Shown: positions 40,283 through 63,350, numbered from the stretch's first letter. The stretch is 64,000 bases of DNA from Haematococcus lacustris (GCA_030144725.1 JASKMD010000026.1:10346616-10410615); one strand, 5' to 3'. Notes: generated by a model from the letters alone, not told the origin. Translations and numbers: made by a program.

Positions 40283-40530
40283 TGTGTGCCCCCCCTCTTG
40301 AGCTGTCATCAGCTTACACATAGTGCATGTTTGTCATGCCAACTCTACATCATAGCCCTCCGGGGTCAGGCAATGCTGTAGGTGGTAGGCGACCATGACC
40401 ATGTGTATGCCATGTGTATGCCATGTGCATGGGAACTGCACACACAAAAAAACACCGTTGTGCAGTAGTGGTCCACACTTAGTGTACCACTGCAATGAAG
40501 GCTCTAGGTTGAGGGCTAAGGTGCTGCATG
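40283..40530 (+). ncRNA. Family-1 Fanzor 3' module, candidate omegaRNA/right end
   Basis: Almost the same as 36,503-36,760, with gtcatgccaactctac, gtcaggcaatgctgtagg, gcatgggaactgcacac and accactgcaatgaaggct. It is attached to a tail-only Fanzor fragment, so the 3' module has been kept better than the coding part. Confidence 0.55.
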
Positions 40531-40798
40531 CCCATGTGCCCATGTGTGACCCTGGGTCTGCAAGCAGCCCCAGGGGACTATGAAGGGAGCACTGTATTCT
40601 AGTTGCTGCATCAAAGCTGGAGCACATCAGAGATGGAGCGAATCAGTGCTTGAGCGATGGCCTTGTGACTTTCAGCACTTGACAAACATCAGGAACGGTG
40701 CTGTTGATGGTGATTCTGACAGGTTCCTCGATGAGTGGCACAATGGTAGGCTGGGCTGTCCACCCACCGCCACCCACAATGTGATTGTAGCGGAGCAA

Positions 40799-40851
40799 GA
40801 TTACCCACAGTCTATCATGTTGTTCCTTATTGAATTTTGAGTTTTGTTTGG
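40799..40851 (+). repeat. Decayed family-2 3' terminus
   Basis: Gattacccacagtc, catgttgttccttattgaat and gagttttgtttggc are a diverged form of the family-2 end at 62,115-62,167. Confidence 0.5.
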
Positions 40852-40859
40852 CTGTCTAC

Positions 40860-41946
40860 CCACCGCCTGCCCTTGGTGTAAGGGGCTGCGTTGGTGAGCA
40901 GGAGGCTGTGCAGCTGCAGCACAGCGTCGTCTGTGCGGACAAGGCGTCCCAATGACAGGTTGGCCAGGTCCAGGCAGGGGGGACGCACAGGGGGCGGCAG
41001 CAGGGGGCTACCCACAATCAGGGTGTGACCTTGCATGACCTGCAAGGCAGGCAGCCAGCGCCACTGGTCATGGGGACTGTGTCTGCAGGGCAACTTCACC
41101 ACCACCAAGCGCTCCTGTGAGGAAAGGAAATCTAACCCTACTTTTCCACCACAGCTCCAACACCACCTAGCTCCACCTGTGGGATCTCAGTGGGGTGGCT
41201 GAACTAATCGCACAGCTGCTCCTCTTGATGCTGCCAGCCACACCCAGCTGTCGACGCTGGAATTCTACTGACAGCTTACTGTAGTTTGGGCCAAGGGATA
41301 TATGCCCACCCCCTCCACCTGCTCCATCCTGCACCGCCTGCTCATTTGGCTGATGTGTGAATGCCCGCCCCGCCCCGCCCCGCCCCGCCCCGCCCCGCCC
41401 CGCCATGCCCCGCCCCGCCCCGCCCCGCCCCGCCCCGCCCCGCCCCGCCCCGCCCCGCCCCGCCCCGCCCCGCCCCGCCCCGCCCCGCCCCGCCCCGCCC
41501 CGCCCCGCCCCGCCCCGCCCCGCCCCGCCCCGCCCCGCCCCGCCCCGCCCCGCCCCGCCCCGCCCCGCCCCGCCCCGCCCCGCCCCGCCCCGCCCCACCT
41601 GCGGGCTGTCGCGCCCATCAAGCTCAGGGAACAGAGCCCGAGCATCTGATCTCAATATCACCACCCGGGTTGGCACAGCGTCCACTACTGCTGCTCCCTC
41701 CCCTGTCAGCGACCCAGGCGTAACATTTAGTGTGGAGGGGGTAGGGGGACTTGGTCTCTGAGCTCTTGGCCGGTATAGGTGTGTCTGCAGTGGTGGCAAA
41801 TGGTGCACATCTTTGATATGAGTATGATCATGCCGGGGGCATGTGTAGATGTAATCCCTACAGCAGCAGCCATCACCACAGCAGCAATATCTACAGCTGC
41901 CGTATGAAAGTGTCAACTATTCAGCAGCAGCAGCGGCAGCGGCAGC

Positions 41947-41979
<33 letters not shown>

Positions 41980-42153
41980 CTCACATCCTAAGGGGCCAGA
42001 GCAGGTGAACATCATCACGGGGTCAGGGCAGGTGGCACATGTTAAGCCGGGAGGTCGTCTAAAGCACTGACTGGCTCTAACCGTCCATGGTCCACCAGGA
42101 CGACTTCCGTGAGGGGCAGGGGCCAGGCGCCCTGGCTCAGCAGCCGCAGGCCT

Positions 42154-42204
<51 letters not shown>

Positions 42205-45200
42205 GTGGGGTCATTATGGCTGCTACACCATCACTTCATCACATCGAACCTGTCTTGCCTATGGCATGACAACAGGAGGCCAGCAATAGCAGCAGGAGGT
42301 TGACAAGAGCAGCGGGAGCATCCAGCAGGATGACCCAGTAGTTGCAAGTCTTCTTTAGTTAAACAGCACTTCACTCTTGGCATGGGCGCAGTGGCTCTTC
42401 TGTTGCTGGCGCATGCAATGCCTGCAGTGCTGAAGTAAGATAGTCAAGTGGTGGTGGAGGGTGTGGACAGTGTAATTGAAGTGGTCGGAGGTGGACTGGC
42501 GGACGTGGCACCACCGTGACCATGTGACAGGCAAGTGGTGAGAGGTTGGAGCCAGCTTTTGCCACTTCTGGCCGCTCTAACTTCTCCAGAGCCCTATATT
42601 TCTTGTGTGCCTGCTTTAAGCTTTGCTTAGCAGGCGGTTCATGACGCCAGATGTGATGTCAGCGTGCCTCACCAGCGCTTACGAAGCGTGGTGAGGGCGT
42701 GGCAGGTGAGATGTTAGCCCCCGTCTTAACCAGTGAGCACGCCAGCAGGCTGACATTGAGCAGCTGCAGGCGGCCCCACACCAGCGACCACGAGGCGATG
42801 TGCAGACGTTGGCGACTAGCGGAGGTCACCTGTGTCCCACACAGCAGCACGGCACACTGAATCAGACAAGCTCGCATGGGACCATCAACATGGGACCACT
42901 GAGGGTTCAAGCCTCAGGCAGCAGGCAGTAAGGCACACCAGACTGCAGTCGTGACATTGCAGCCACTGGGGAGGCAGTTGCAACCGACACGCCAACCAAC
43001 ACGTTAGCATGCTCCTCTCCACTGCCAGCTACCTGACATTGCATAAGAAGAATGAGGAAGAGTGTCCCAGAGGGGAAGAGGGGATGAGACGTAGTGCGCC
43101 TGGGTGCCCTCATGCAAGCCCCCGCAGCCTCCATGCTGCCAAGAAAGCCCCTCTGGCAGCCGCACAGCCACTGCTGCTAAGATAATCACAGGGCAGGCAG
43201 GAACCCCAGCGTGTGTAGGAACCGGGTTAGCAAAACCCCAGCGTGTGTCCAGCACTTACCCTTGGCAAACCCATGCCCAGCTGCTGTAGCCAGGAACGCA
43301 GCCCAGGGGCAGCTGGGGGGCATCCCCAGCCCTCCCCTGCTGCCTGGCTCCCCCCTGCACTGCCGCGCGCCCTGGTCTGCCACTGGCGGGCTGCCTGCTC
43401 CGCCTGTTTTGACGGCCAGTTTATGCGGTCACTGAGTGCACTGGGCCACAGCCAGGCTGCCCAGTACGCCACCTCATCATCGGGCAGCACCAGCACACAG
43501 TCCGCCAGGGTGACTGAGGCCGCAGCCCACTCTGCCCCTCCTGCTGAGCCTGCTGCTGGCTTGGCACCCTCCCCTCCGAGCATTGATGAGCTGGCTGCTG
43601 GGGCTGCATCTGGGCCCAGGGCTCCTTTTGTCCTGGTGGCTGTCCCTGTGGCTGCTGTGACTGGGTGAGTGGCCCAGGTTGCTGTGTGGTTGCTGCAGCT
43701 GTCAAGGGGGTCCAGGGACCAGTCAAATGAGGGTGGAGGAGGCGCTCTGCGTGGGCGGGGGGCAGCAAATGCATCGTCACTCGGCAATGCCATCTGCAGA
43801 TGGCTGAGGCAGGTGACAGCAGCAGCAGGCGCAAGGAGGTGGCTGGCCCTGCACTTCCAAACCATCATCACTGGTGGCAGGGCTGTGGAGCTTGCTCCTG
43901 CTTCACAAGGGCCCTGCGGTCCTGGCCCACCCGCCCCTAGCATCGCCCCCTGCACCGCTCATAGGTCGCTCGTTGCCATGTCTCAATGCCAACCTTGCCT
44001 TGTGGCTCTATGGGCAACACATAGGTCATACACAGGTCAACACAAGAAGGTCATAGCAGGCTGTGCCATGCGGTGCAGACCCTGGTGGACCCAGGCGGTG
44101 TGGATTCTGGCGTGGCCCCTGGCAGGGTGGACTCTGGCTGCCTGCCACTGCCCGCCAGGTCACCAGCGCGGTGCAGCTGAGTCAGGCAGCAGCTTGCCTG
44201 TTCAACACCCAGGTCCAGCCCAGCACAGAGGCCATTCCGCTGGGGAGGGACTCAAGCGGCCCCGGCGGCAGGTCCAGCAGCACTAGACCTTGCAGCTGCA
44301 GGCCTGCTGCCCCAGGCGCAATGATGCCTGATTGAAGTGGGAGCACGAGGGTGGGGAGGAGCTGGGTGCCAGGGTTGGGCACGCCTGCAGTGCAGCGCAG
44401 AGGGGCGCGTGGGGTGAGTACAGGGGCAGGTCAGGGCAGGGGCAGAGGGTGACAGGGTGTTAGGGTGCCTGAGACAAGGGTGTTAGGGAGTGTGAACAGT
44501 ATGATTGAAGTGGTCGGAGGTGAACTTTGCAGAGATGAAAGCAAAGACATGCAAGCCTAGCCTCACAGCATGCTGTGCCATGTGGGGTTTGTAGTCATCA
44601 AGGGTGCGACCGAGGATGCTACAATATGTTTGTAGTAGCTGAGTGAGATTACCCACAGTCCAACATGTTATTCCTTGTTGAATGAGTTTTGTTGGCCTGG
44701 ATGTCTGGGTGTCAATGGTTGTCAAGACTCAAGATTCCGTCAAGTCAAGATTCCGACTCATTTCAATGACATGTTGATCCAGACCAGAGACATAGCCAAA
44801 GGGTAGATTCCGGTATGCATATGCATATGCACAGGGGCTGGGTGGGGTGGCTGACAGCTGGCAACAAAGCCGCCTGTTGCCTGCCCAGGCCCAGCTACCA
44901 GTGAGACGCACAAGGCCGTGTGCTAGGTCTTCTGGCATTCTCGTCATGCTTTGATGGGGAAAGCTGAGCTGCCCTGAGCAAAGGGCCAGGACCCCAGGAT
45001 GGTGTTGGGTGCCATGGCAATGACCAAGGACCTCATAGATGATGGTCCTACAAAACTGGCAGCGTGCAGATCAACGATGCGATGGCGACATGTGTAGCAA
45101 TATGCTGTTCAATGAATCAACCAATGATAAATAGAGCTATGAATACCCCTAGCGAGGGTTCCTGTCATTCTGCCTTTGTCATGGTACTTATTGTTCACTG

Positions 45201-45420
45201 GGCTGACGAGGAAGGTGCTGTTGACAGCAGTAGGGCTAGTTTGACGCAACACTGACCACGTAGGATGAGGTCGCAAGACAGGTTGAGCAGGGGCCAGGGA
45301 GCTGCTGCGCCTGGTGGCAGACGGCTGTCGTTGCTGCTCCCAACGCCAGAAGCTGGCTGCAGCAGGTGTACACCCTCCCTGACAGTCACGGTGAGGGATG
45401 GTGATGCATCACCTCCACCT
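40860..45420 (-). CDS. Receptor ectodomain exons, repeat block 1
   Basis: Candidate exons: a piece ending at 45,257 ([28 protein letters not shown]); 44,384-44,198 ([28 protein letters not shown]; likely GC donor); 43,793-43,260 ([17 protein letters not shown], gtaagt donor); 42,829-42,731 ([13 protein letters not shown]); about 42,130-42,080 ([15 protein letters not shown]); 41,700-41,599 ([19 protein letters not shown]); 41,114-40,860 ([26 protein letters not shown]). The order is the same as in block 2 (36-32 kb). Further exons at 39,181-38,999 (LFNVAVLVPPEEARLLRYVS), 38.4-38.2 kb and 37.8-37.65 kb link the blocks. It may be the N-terminal part of the receptor kinase or a truncated neighbouring paralogue. 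Confidence 0.45.
41364..41597. repeat. (CCCCG)n microsatellite, about 46 units, abutting a splice donor
   Basis: The array has one interruption (ccatg at about 41,403). On the minus strand, the ectodomain exon ends CAG at 41,599 and the intron begins gtgggg at 41,598, so the repeat starts within the donor site itself. Confidence 0.95.
42153..42204. repeat. (CAG)n tract
   Basis: About 17 CAG units in an intron of the ectodomain region. A second CAG-rich tract lies at 41,922-41,978. Confidence 0.95.
44580..44702 (+). repeat. Solo family-2 Fanzor 3' module (distal 120 bp)
   Basis: Tgtggggtttgtagtcatca, gtgcgaccgaggatgctaca, gagattacccacagtcc and gagttttgttggcc match 62,044-62,167 nearly exactly. 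No ORF is attached. Confidence 0.7.
45140..45220 (+). repeat. Fragment of a family-1 variant 3' module
   Basis: Gcgagggttcctgtcattc, tgcctttgt and ggtacttattgttc match the distal part of the module at 31,130-31,190. Confidence 0.45.
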
Positions 45421-45479
45421 GTGCAGCTGGCTGGCAGGGCTTGCAGGGATTCCCATAGGTTGTGGCCTGCGAGCGCGCG

Positions 45480-45900
45480 TCTGGGACCGTCGGTTTTTAG
45501 GGTTATCGATACCCGATTGCGCGGCTCGCCATACCTCCATTGATCTCCGTGTTCGAGGACACCAGAAGCAGGCACCATCCTGCCAGAGCTGCGAGCACTA
45601 TCGTACACATCCCACACATGTAGCTACGTCCATACCTCTAGACGCGCGTGGTGCAAACCAACGACGTGTACCCGATGTGGTGCACACTATAACTGCATGA
45701 TCATGTCGTGTAAAACACACAGGCGGCTTGCACCGGTGGCTTGCGCAGCATGCCTACCACATTTTTGCATAGTAGCTGGTGCAACATGCCTGACACGATT
45801 CCTCAGGTTGACATCAGAATTAAAATTATTGTATTGGAGACCTGCCAGTGAAAGGTATCCCATTATTCTAAACATGCCACATCTGGGCTTAGCCTGCGGT
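45480..45900 (+). other. Compositionally distinct island with Cys-rich reading frames
   Basis: AT-richer than its flanks. Plus-strand readings contain Cys/His clusters (CQSCEHYRTHPTHVA; CKPTTCTRCGAHYNC). No start, splice frame or family could be established. It could be a decayed transposon zinc-finger exon. Confidence 0.25.
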
Positions 45901-46731
45901 CAGCATAGTGCGTCTTGGGGTTCGTCGCACTCGCAGTACTTGGCCAAACACGGCACCCGGACTCATCCACTACCCACGTCTATGCGCAACCCAGGCACAC
46001 AAGCAAAGATACTTCACATGCATTGATGGCTGCTGGACTGCACAGCAAAGCAATCCCATGCATTCGATGGTGATGCCAACCACTGACTTTGCCACAGGTG
46101 CGACAACCATTGCTGTGTCAGGACCGGCCTAACACCGGCCCAGTGGTGCCCAGTGGCAGCCTGTGCAGCCCACACCGCCACAGGCCTCACCTCGTTGCCA
46201 ACCTTGCCTTGTGGTTCCATGGGCAACCAAGGGTACATGGACTGTGGCCCGGCTGCCTGACTGTGGCCTGGCCTGGCCTGGCTGCGCCCTTGGGGTGGGA
46301 GTGAGGTGAGGTGAGGTGGGGCAGAGCAACCTGTTAGATGATGGATCCTAGTCATGAGATGCACATGCAGCACTCCCCAGCTTCACCCTGACAGCATCAG
46401 ATACTCCGCTGTGTTGCTAAATGCATTCACGCCACCAGTGTGGAGGTGCTGGCCAAGATAGGCGTGGTCATGCGTGGTTGGTGTCAGGAGGGGTGGGGTG
46501 GTGATGAAGGGGTGAAAAACACTATCATGCAAGTGAGCCCAGCTTCCCAATTGGTGTCACATCTCCTGTGTGCTGCGCCCCTCATCACGCCCCTGACACA
46601 GCCCAGCTAAGAATGCCTTCCACACTAGAAAACAAGTACTGGAGACAGGGCATTATGGATGCGGGATACTGGAGCAGTCCACCCAGAAAGGCTGAGCAGT
46701 GCTTCTTGCACAGCTGCAACCTCACGCACCG
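45900..46731. other. Intergenic region, no gene seen
   Basis: No exon with credible splice sites or recognisable motif was found on either strand between the receptor ectodomain exons and the 3' end of the gene at 46,732. Confidence 0.4.
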
Positions 46732-48070
46732 CTAGTCGTCATCGGCTACTGCTTCAAAGGCTGCGAGTTTGGCTGCAAGCTCAGGGTTCAGCCCTGCTCT
46801 CACAGCCTCAGACTCTATGAGTGAGTCGATATCATCTATATCTTCCATGTCCATCTGCATGCACCACATGTAGGCAAGGTAATGCCAGTAACACAGTGCA
46901 TGAGCCTCTGTCTAGCATTGCAGGCTGCAAGCTTGCAGCGGGCTGTCAGATATGTGGAAAACCTGCACAATGACGCGTGGCCAGCACCTCACCAGCCCGA
47001 CTCACCACTTCATTGCAGGTGACTGGCTTACTGGTAGGCTGCTGACTGGTGCCCATCACTTCATCCATGTCTGCATCTGTCAATTCGTTAGACGTCATGC
47101 CTCTCACAAAGTCATGGCTGCTGCCCTGCTGCACCCCTGCTGCTGCTGCTGGCCCCAGTGGCAGCAGCTCAGCGTCGCCCACCATTAACGTCCCCGCCTG
47201 CGCCATCTCCCCCTTGCCCCACCCCCCCTGCTTTGCCCCATTGCTGGGTGGGGCCCCTGCCCTCCTGGCCTGTACCCGTTGGCCACCATACAGGGGCTGG
47301 TGCTGCATGAGATCGTCGTCATCGTCGTTCAACAACAGGGCATCCGCAGCTGTGGGCTTGCTGGCAGAACCTTGCCGGCACCCTGCCAGGCCCACGGCAC
47401 TGCTGGGAGTGCGGCCACCTGGTGTCGACCCCAGGCCTCCACGGAGCCCAGGCAGCGGGTCCTGCAGGCCTGGTCTACTAGGCGACACCCGAGGAGTGTC
47501 ATCTATGCGATAGGCTGACTGCAGCGACGCCCAGGGATCCTCCTGTGCTGCGCTGGCGCTGGCAGCAGCTGGGGCCTGCAGGGCTGGGAGTGGGGGCGGA
47601 GCTGGCATCCGAGGGAGGGGTGGGGTGGAGGGTGGCTGCGTGAATAATTGCTCCTGCTGCACTTCCACACCAGCAGCGGACTTCATGCTGGAATAGGAAG
47701 ATGACTTGGGCAAGGCAGAAGACCTGAGCAATGGCGCAAAGCACTTGCTTGCTTGGCAGTGTTGATTTCATTGACGATACACGGTACCTGAGCAAAGTGT
47801 GAGAGGTTTGACTTCAGGGCCAAGAGTATTTACACGTACCCAGTGTCGTGAGTTGTGAAAGACTGCACGGCTGCTGGCATCAGCAGTGCACCTTTCTGCA
47901 CAGCAAAACGACTTACAGCGTTGATGTGATGTCTATGATTTCTCGAACCACAGCGTGGCTGCAAGAGCTCACCTCCAGCTCTGATTTAGAGCAGAGAAGC
48001 AATCGATCTATCTCAGCAATGTCATCATCTACATGCTTTCGTATTGGTGCAGGTTTCAAGCTGGGAGAGC
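46732..48070 (-). CDS. Acidic-tailed protein of unknown function
   Basis: Three phase-matched exons: 48,070-47,917, 47,723-47,006 and 46,854-46,732 (TAG), with strong gtaagt and gtgagt donors. The N-terminal exon(s) beyond 48,070 were not identified. The readable protein starts with a helical segment (DDDIAEIDRLLLCSKSELE, REIIDI). It continues with a Pro/Ala-rich disordered middle (PPLPALQAPAAAS, PWASLQSAYRIDDTPRVSPS) and an Asp run, and ends in a conserved-looking acidic helix (MEDIDDIDSLIESEAVRAGL, AKLAAFEAVADDD). Short acidic helices in a disordered chain suggest an adaptor. I do not recognise the family. Confidence 0.7.
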
Positions 48071-48800
48071 CTGTGGCAACAGGAAGGATCGCTTGACTGG
48101 CATAACAATGCCATGCAGTGGCATGATGCACACATACCAGGTGTCTGGGACACTAAAAGGGGCATGTTTAGCTGCTCCTCTTCCGGCACAATGTGCTCAG
48201 TCACAGCAACAGGATGCTCGGACTGTTCACGTGCACTGGGCGGTCACAATAGAATCACAATGGACGGTCAGTGGGCGCAAACGTCCAAAGACCAAGCGAG
48301 AGTGGCTCACGTCGCAGGGGGCCCTGACACAGGCTGTGAGGCAGATGCTTTGCCCGCAGGCGAGCCTACACGAAAACACAACAAAGAGCGTCTCCACAGC
48401 GCATGCATGGGCTCATTTACACGCTCCATACCTCCTTGTGCTACGACAGAAGGAGCGCACCCCATACGGGACGGCCAGTGGGCGCAAACGTCCAAAGACC
48501 AAGCCGCGGCTAGGTACTCGGCAACATTGACACGTTTGAAGGGTCAAAACGGGTCTTAAGGGCGCAGCGAACAGTGTTCAGGTGCTAAGCAAAAAGTTTG
48601 GACATGTTGACATTTTGTGGCAAACGACATTGTGCTGTCGCACTACACCTCTTACACAGGATACGACTAGAAGAATGGGCATGTCTGGCAATAGCCTGTA
48701 TACGATGACGGGGGTGGTAGGAGGTATGGCATGTATGCCCAAAACCTAGCCCAGTGACTTGCTGCACAGGGTGGGTTCCATCGTGGAGTGCATGTGAGCA
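48071..48800. other. Intergenic region with a duplicated basic-peptide word
   Basis: It separates the minus-strand gene at 48,070 from the SET gene at 48,801. Two direct copies of a word of about 33 bp (cagtgggcgcaaacgtccaa, agaccaagc) occur at about 48,258 and 48,472. Both read GRKRPKTK on the plus strand, an AT-hook or NLS-like peptide, but no gene was established. Missing first exons of gene 4 may also lie here. Confidence 0.4.
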
Positions 48801-55901
<7,101 letters not shown>

Positions 55902-56255
55902 TAGCCTAGTAGCCTAGCACCGTCCTTGTGACTGTGCCTGGGTGTGGCGAGCTTTGACTAGGGTGTCGGTCCTGGCCACTACATCGATGTTCAGATCTGG
56001 GCATCAGGCCATACGAGGCCCCTTAGTGGGTACATTGGTAGCACGCGAGGAAGGAAGATGACCCGAGACCCGGATTTCTGAGTTTACCAGCCCTTCGAGC
56101 CCTCCCAGCCCTCCCAGCTGGGGCTGACCCCCTCAGCTGCGTCAGTCTTTGTTGTGATTGTTGTTGGGAACCTAGCATGACATTGATTCGCGTGGCTGCA
56201 CCAAGGTTAGGTTTTTCTCGCATTTTTCTCGCATGTCCTAATGCAGCCCCCTTGT

Positions 56256-56420
56256 CCCTCACTAGGGCCTCCATTTGAGCCGGATCAGAAGTACCCACTA
56301 GCAGCCACTGGCAACCACTAGCAGCCACTAACTAGATCCGACTCAAACAGTGTTATTGGGCTGTGTGGAGTAAACCCAGTGCACATGGCACATGAGCCGC
56401 CTACCACCTACACTATAGGG
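56256..56420 (-). repeat. Solo distal part of a family-1 Fanzor 3' module
   Basis: Reverse complement of 27,625-27,792: gtaggtggtaggcgg, gtgccatgtgcactgggttt, gtttgagtcggatctagtta and gaggccctagtgagggacaa. No ORF is attached. A shorter match to the last of these blocks lies at 55,137-55,170. Confidence 0.7.
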
Positions 56421-56596
56421 AGCGCAACTCGACTAGACGAGACGTCTCGACTCGAAATTTCGAGTCGAGTTTTGACTCGACTCGACTCGACGGTCGAGAT
56501 GGACTCGAGATGAGCCTTTTGAATAGCGCACCTGCTTAAGGTACCTGTGTGGACGTTGTGGCGCCGCTCAGCGAATGATATGCTGGCCTGGCTGGG

Positions 56597-58077
<1,481 letters not shown>

Positions 58078-58173
58078 ACACTATTGCCTGACCACGAGGG
58101 CAATGTGTAGAGTTGGCATGACAAAACATGCACTAATTGTAAGCTGATGACAGCTCAACAAAGGGGGCACACA
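58078..58173 (-). ncRNA. Truncated 3' module of the near-complete Fanzor
   Basis: From the ancestral stop (58,174), read on the minus strand: gagctgtcatcagcttacaa, ttagtgcatg, gtcatgccaactctacac, gtcaggcaatagtgtac, after which similarity to other modules stops. It is shorter than the modules at 27.5, 36.5 and 40.3 kb. Confidence 0.5.
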
Positions 58174-61243
<3,070 letters not shown>

Positions 61244-61456
61244 TGTCTTAATGTGTAACCGCTGCTTGGACCGCTCCACTGGCTCAGATAGGCATTCCCC
61301 TTGGAGGACTCCAACTGTGGGGACAACACCAGGTAGTTGATATGTAATGGACCTCACTTCCGCCCCACTCCGGTTGCCGGCACTCCGGTTCGATGGCGAC
61401 CTGATGCACACCCCAACACGGCCACTCCGCTTGGATGATGTTACCAAATGCCTGAG

Positions 61457-61558
61457 ATGCCCCCGAGGGGGAAACGAAAGCGCCCCGTCTCCCCCGCACA
61501 GAGTGCAGCCGGTAAGCCGCAGAGCTTCACGAAAGGGTACACCACCCCCCGAAGCTAA
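61457..61558 (+). CDS. Short basic leader peptide of the family-2 Fanzor element
   Basis: ATG at 61,457 opens 33 codons starting MPPRGKRKRPVSPAQ, an NLS-like cluster, and ends at TAA. It lies just upstream of the family-2 Fanzor C-terminal coding sequence in the same orientation. This mirrors the basic leader at 29,861 upstream of a family-1 copy. It is probably the retained first exon of an internally deleted element. Function is inferred. Confidence 0.4.
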   Translation: MPPRGKRKRPVSPAQSAAGKPQSFTKGYTTPRS

Positions 61559-61564
61559 CTGACG

Positions 61565-61951
61565 ACGCGACCCCCGCCCCCTGCCCCTGCCCAGGCTCCC
61601 TCCCCCCTCCCCCAGCCCAGGCCCCCCCTCCCCCTCCCCCTCCCCCAGCCCAGGCCCCCCCCCCTCCCTGCAGCACCTGGCCCAGGGCAACGACCCCAGA
61701 CCCCCCCAGGGGGCAGGTGGCTGGACCGGGACACCAACGGGTGCCTGAACTTGCAGCGCATTGGGGAGAGCAGGCAGCGCCCCATAGAGCTGTGCCAATG
61801 GAAAGATCTTGAGGCTCTGCCCCCCATTGGCAAGGAGTACCAGCAGCGCTACAAACTGGTCAATGACCGGCTGCCCAAGGGCAGGCAGTGCTTGCACCGG
61901 GCTGCAGAGTACCGGCGGGGCATTGATGGCCGGGCCCGCAACAATGCATAG
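61565..61951 (+). pseudogene. Family-2 Fanzor C-terminal fragment
   Basis: Pro-rich linker, then RuvC-III GRWLDRDTNGCLNLQRIGE and the family tail (LPPIGKEYQQRYKLVNDRL, RAAEYRRGIDGRARN) to TAG. The Asp of RuvC-III is kept but NAA is replaced by NGC, as in the copy at 20.2-20.6 kb. RuvC-I and RuvC-II are absent. The frame of the linker is disturbed just before RuvC-III (cagggggcagg run). It lies head to head with the near-complete family-1 gene. Confidence 0.7.
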
Positions 61952-62167
61952 GCCCTACTTATTTTACACAGGCTGTCAGCCTTACAAAGCATAATGCTAT
62001 TAGTTTTGATGAGGAGCCCAGTGGTCTGTCCCGGGAAAGTGCCACCAGTGTGGGGTTTGTAGTCATCAAGGGTGCGACCGAGGATGCTACAATATGTCTG
62101 TAGTAGCTGAGTGAGATTACCCACAGTCCAACATGTTATTCCTTGTTGAATGAGTTTTGTTGGCCTG
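61952..62167 (+). ncRNA. Family-2 Fanzor 3' module, candidate omegaRNA/right end
   Basis: Best copy of the family-2 end. From the stop codon: cacaggctgtcagcc, cataatgctattagttttga, gcccagtggtctgtcccggg, gtgtggggtttgtagtcatc, gagattacccacagtcc, and terminal gaatgagttttgttggcc. Its counterpart at 19,955-20,169 matches along the whole length, and five shorter solo copies exist. Confidence 0.55.
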
Positions 62168-63150
62168 GCTCAGATAGGGTGGGATGTTGGGGAGGTTCCC
62201 TTTGAACCTGAAGATGCCATGCCTTCCAGCTGTGACCTGGCCATTCCAAGTGGTTACTGAACTCTGGCACTTGGTGCTGACATGGACGTGATGGCTACTT
62301 GCGGTTGCTAGGCACTCTCAACTCTCTTGTTGCATCGTCAACTCTTGGCAGCAGTATACCATAGTACTAGCTGATGTAAAGGTGCGTAAGCTGGGGGGCC
62401 TACTGTGCTGAAGGCGCAGTCTCGCTATTTGGTGGAACAGCCTATACCCAGCATTAGCAATTACCTGCATTGGCACAGACAGGGAAAGGTGCACCCGGGC
62501 GTTTGCTACCGCAGGCACAGGACGAGGACAGGGCAATCACAGGTGCGTGGCTTACATGGTTATATTTTCAATTTGAGTTTCTGAGCGTAATAAAAACTAA
62601 ACAGACCTCAACACATCCTTGACCGCCCCGAGCCTCCACCCCCTGACACATGTAAACATCTGGTGGGGGGTAGCGATGCTGCGTTCCAGGAAAAGGAAGG
62701 ACCCCAGGTCCTTAAGCAATCACACCATTGCTCAGCTGAGGCCTCAGCATCAAGCGGGACTGCAAGCAGCATAGCAGCACCTACCAGCCCCACACAGGCT
62801 GAGTCAGCTGTCACGCAAGCGGGTCATGCTCACCATGCCAAGGGCCTCTAGTGGTTTGTGCTACATGCTGCTTTATGTGCCTATGGTGGGCGCAACCTAC
62901 CTGGTGGTCTGGGCTGCCTCCTACCTGGTGGCCAACAGGCAGGTGGAGGGTGCCTCCCAGAAGCAGCAGGAGAGCTGGCTGCCTACCCTAGCTGGTCAAC
63001 CGCCTGCAACAGCCATGACTGCATGCTCATAACCCTAGCGGGCTAGGCTACCTGCTGCATGGCGGCGTACGAGCGGCAGAGGGGCTGTGTGCCTGGTGAA
63101 CACATGACAGCCACTAGCTGAGCAGCTGGCACCATCAGGGCTGCAGCTGT
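62168..63150. other. No confident gene
   Basis: ORFs here are short and lack motif or splice support. A plus-strand reading near 62,826-63,032 has a hydrophobic stretch (YMLLYVPMVGATYLVVWAAS), but no family was recognised. Confidence 0.3.
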
Positions 63151-63350
63151 GGCCGCCTGTGCTGATCCAGCCGCCGTTGCAGGATGGGCACTTGGCGTTG
63201 CACCAGGGTCGGCACCGCTGTAGCTATGAACCCGCAGTACTCCACAGAGCTGGGCAGCGGCCTCAGCACTGCCTGTGAGCGACAGCATGTGGTGGTACTG
63301 AGTCTCCGACTCGTGAGCAGGTGGCATGCCATGGTCTGGATTGAGGGCTT

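Noticed and set aside
40580..40840. Plus ORF with LTNIRNGAVDGDSDRFLDEW
   Set aside because: Has an exon-like look (ttcag before, gtaggc after), but no partner exons were found and its end is a decayed family-2 terminus.
41167..41916. ORFs rich in Gly-Arg or Pro-Ala over the CCCCG array
   Set aside because: Repeat artefact. Only the short exon ending at 41,599 has coding character.
62826..63046. Possible membrane protein ORF near 62.9 kb
   Set aside because: One hydrophobic stretch only, with no splice support or recognisable family.
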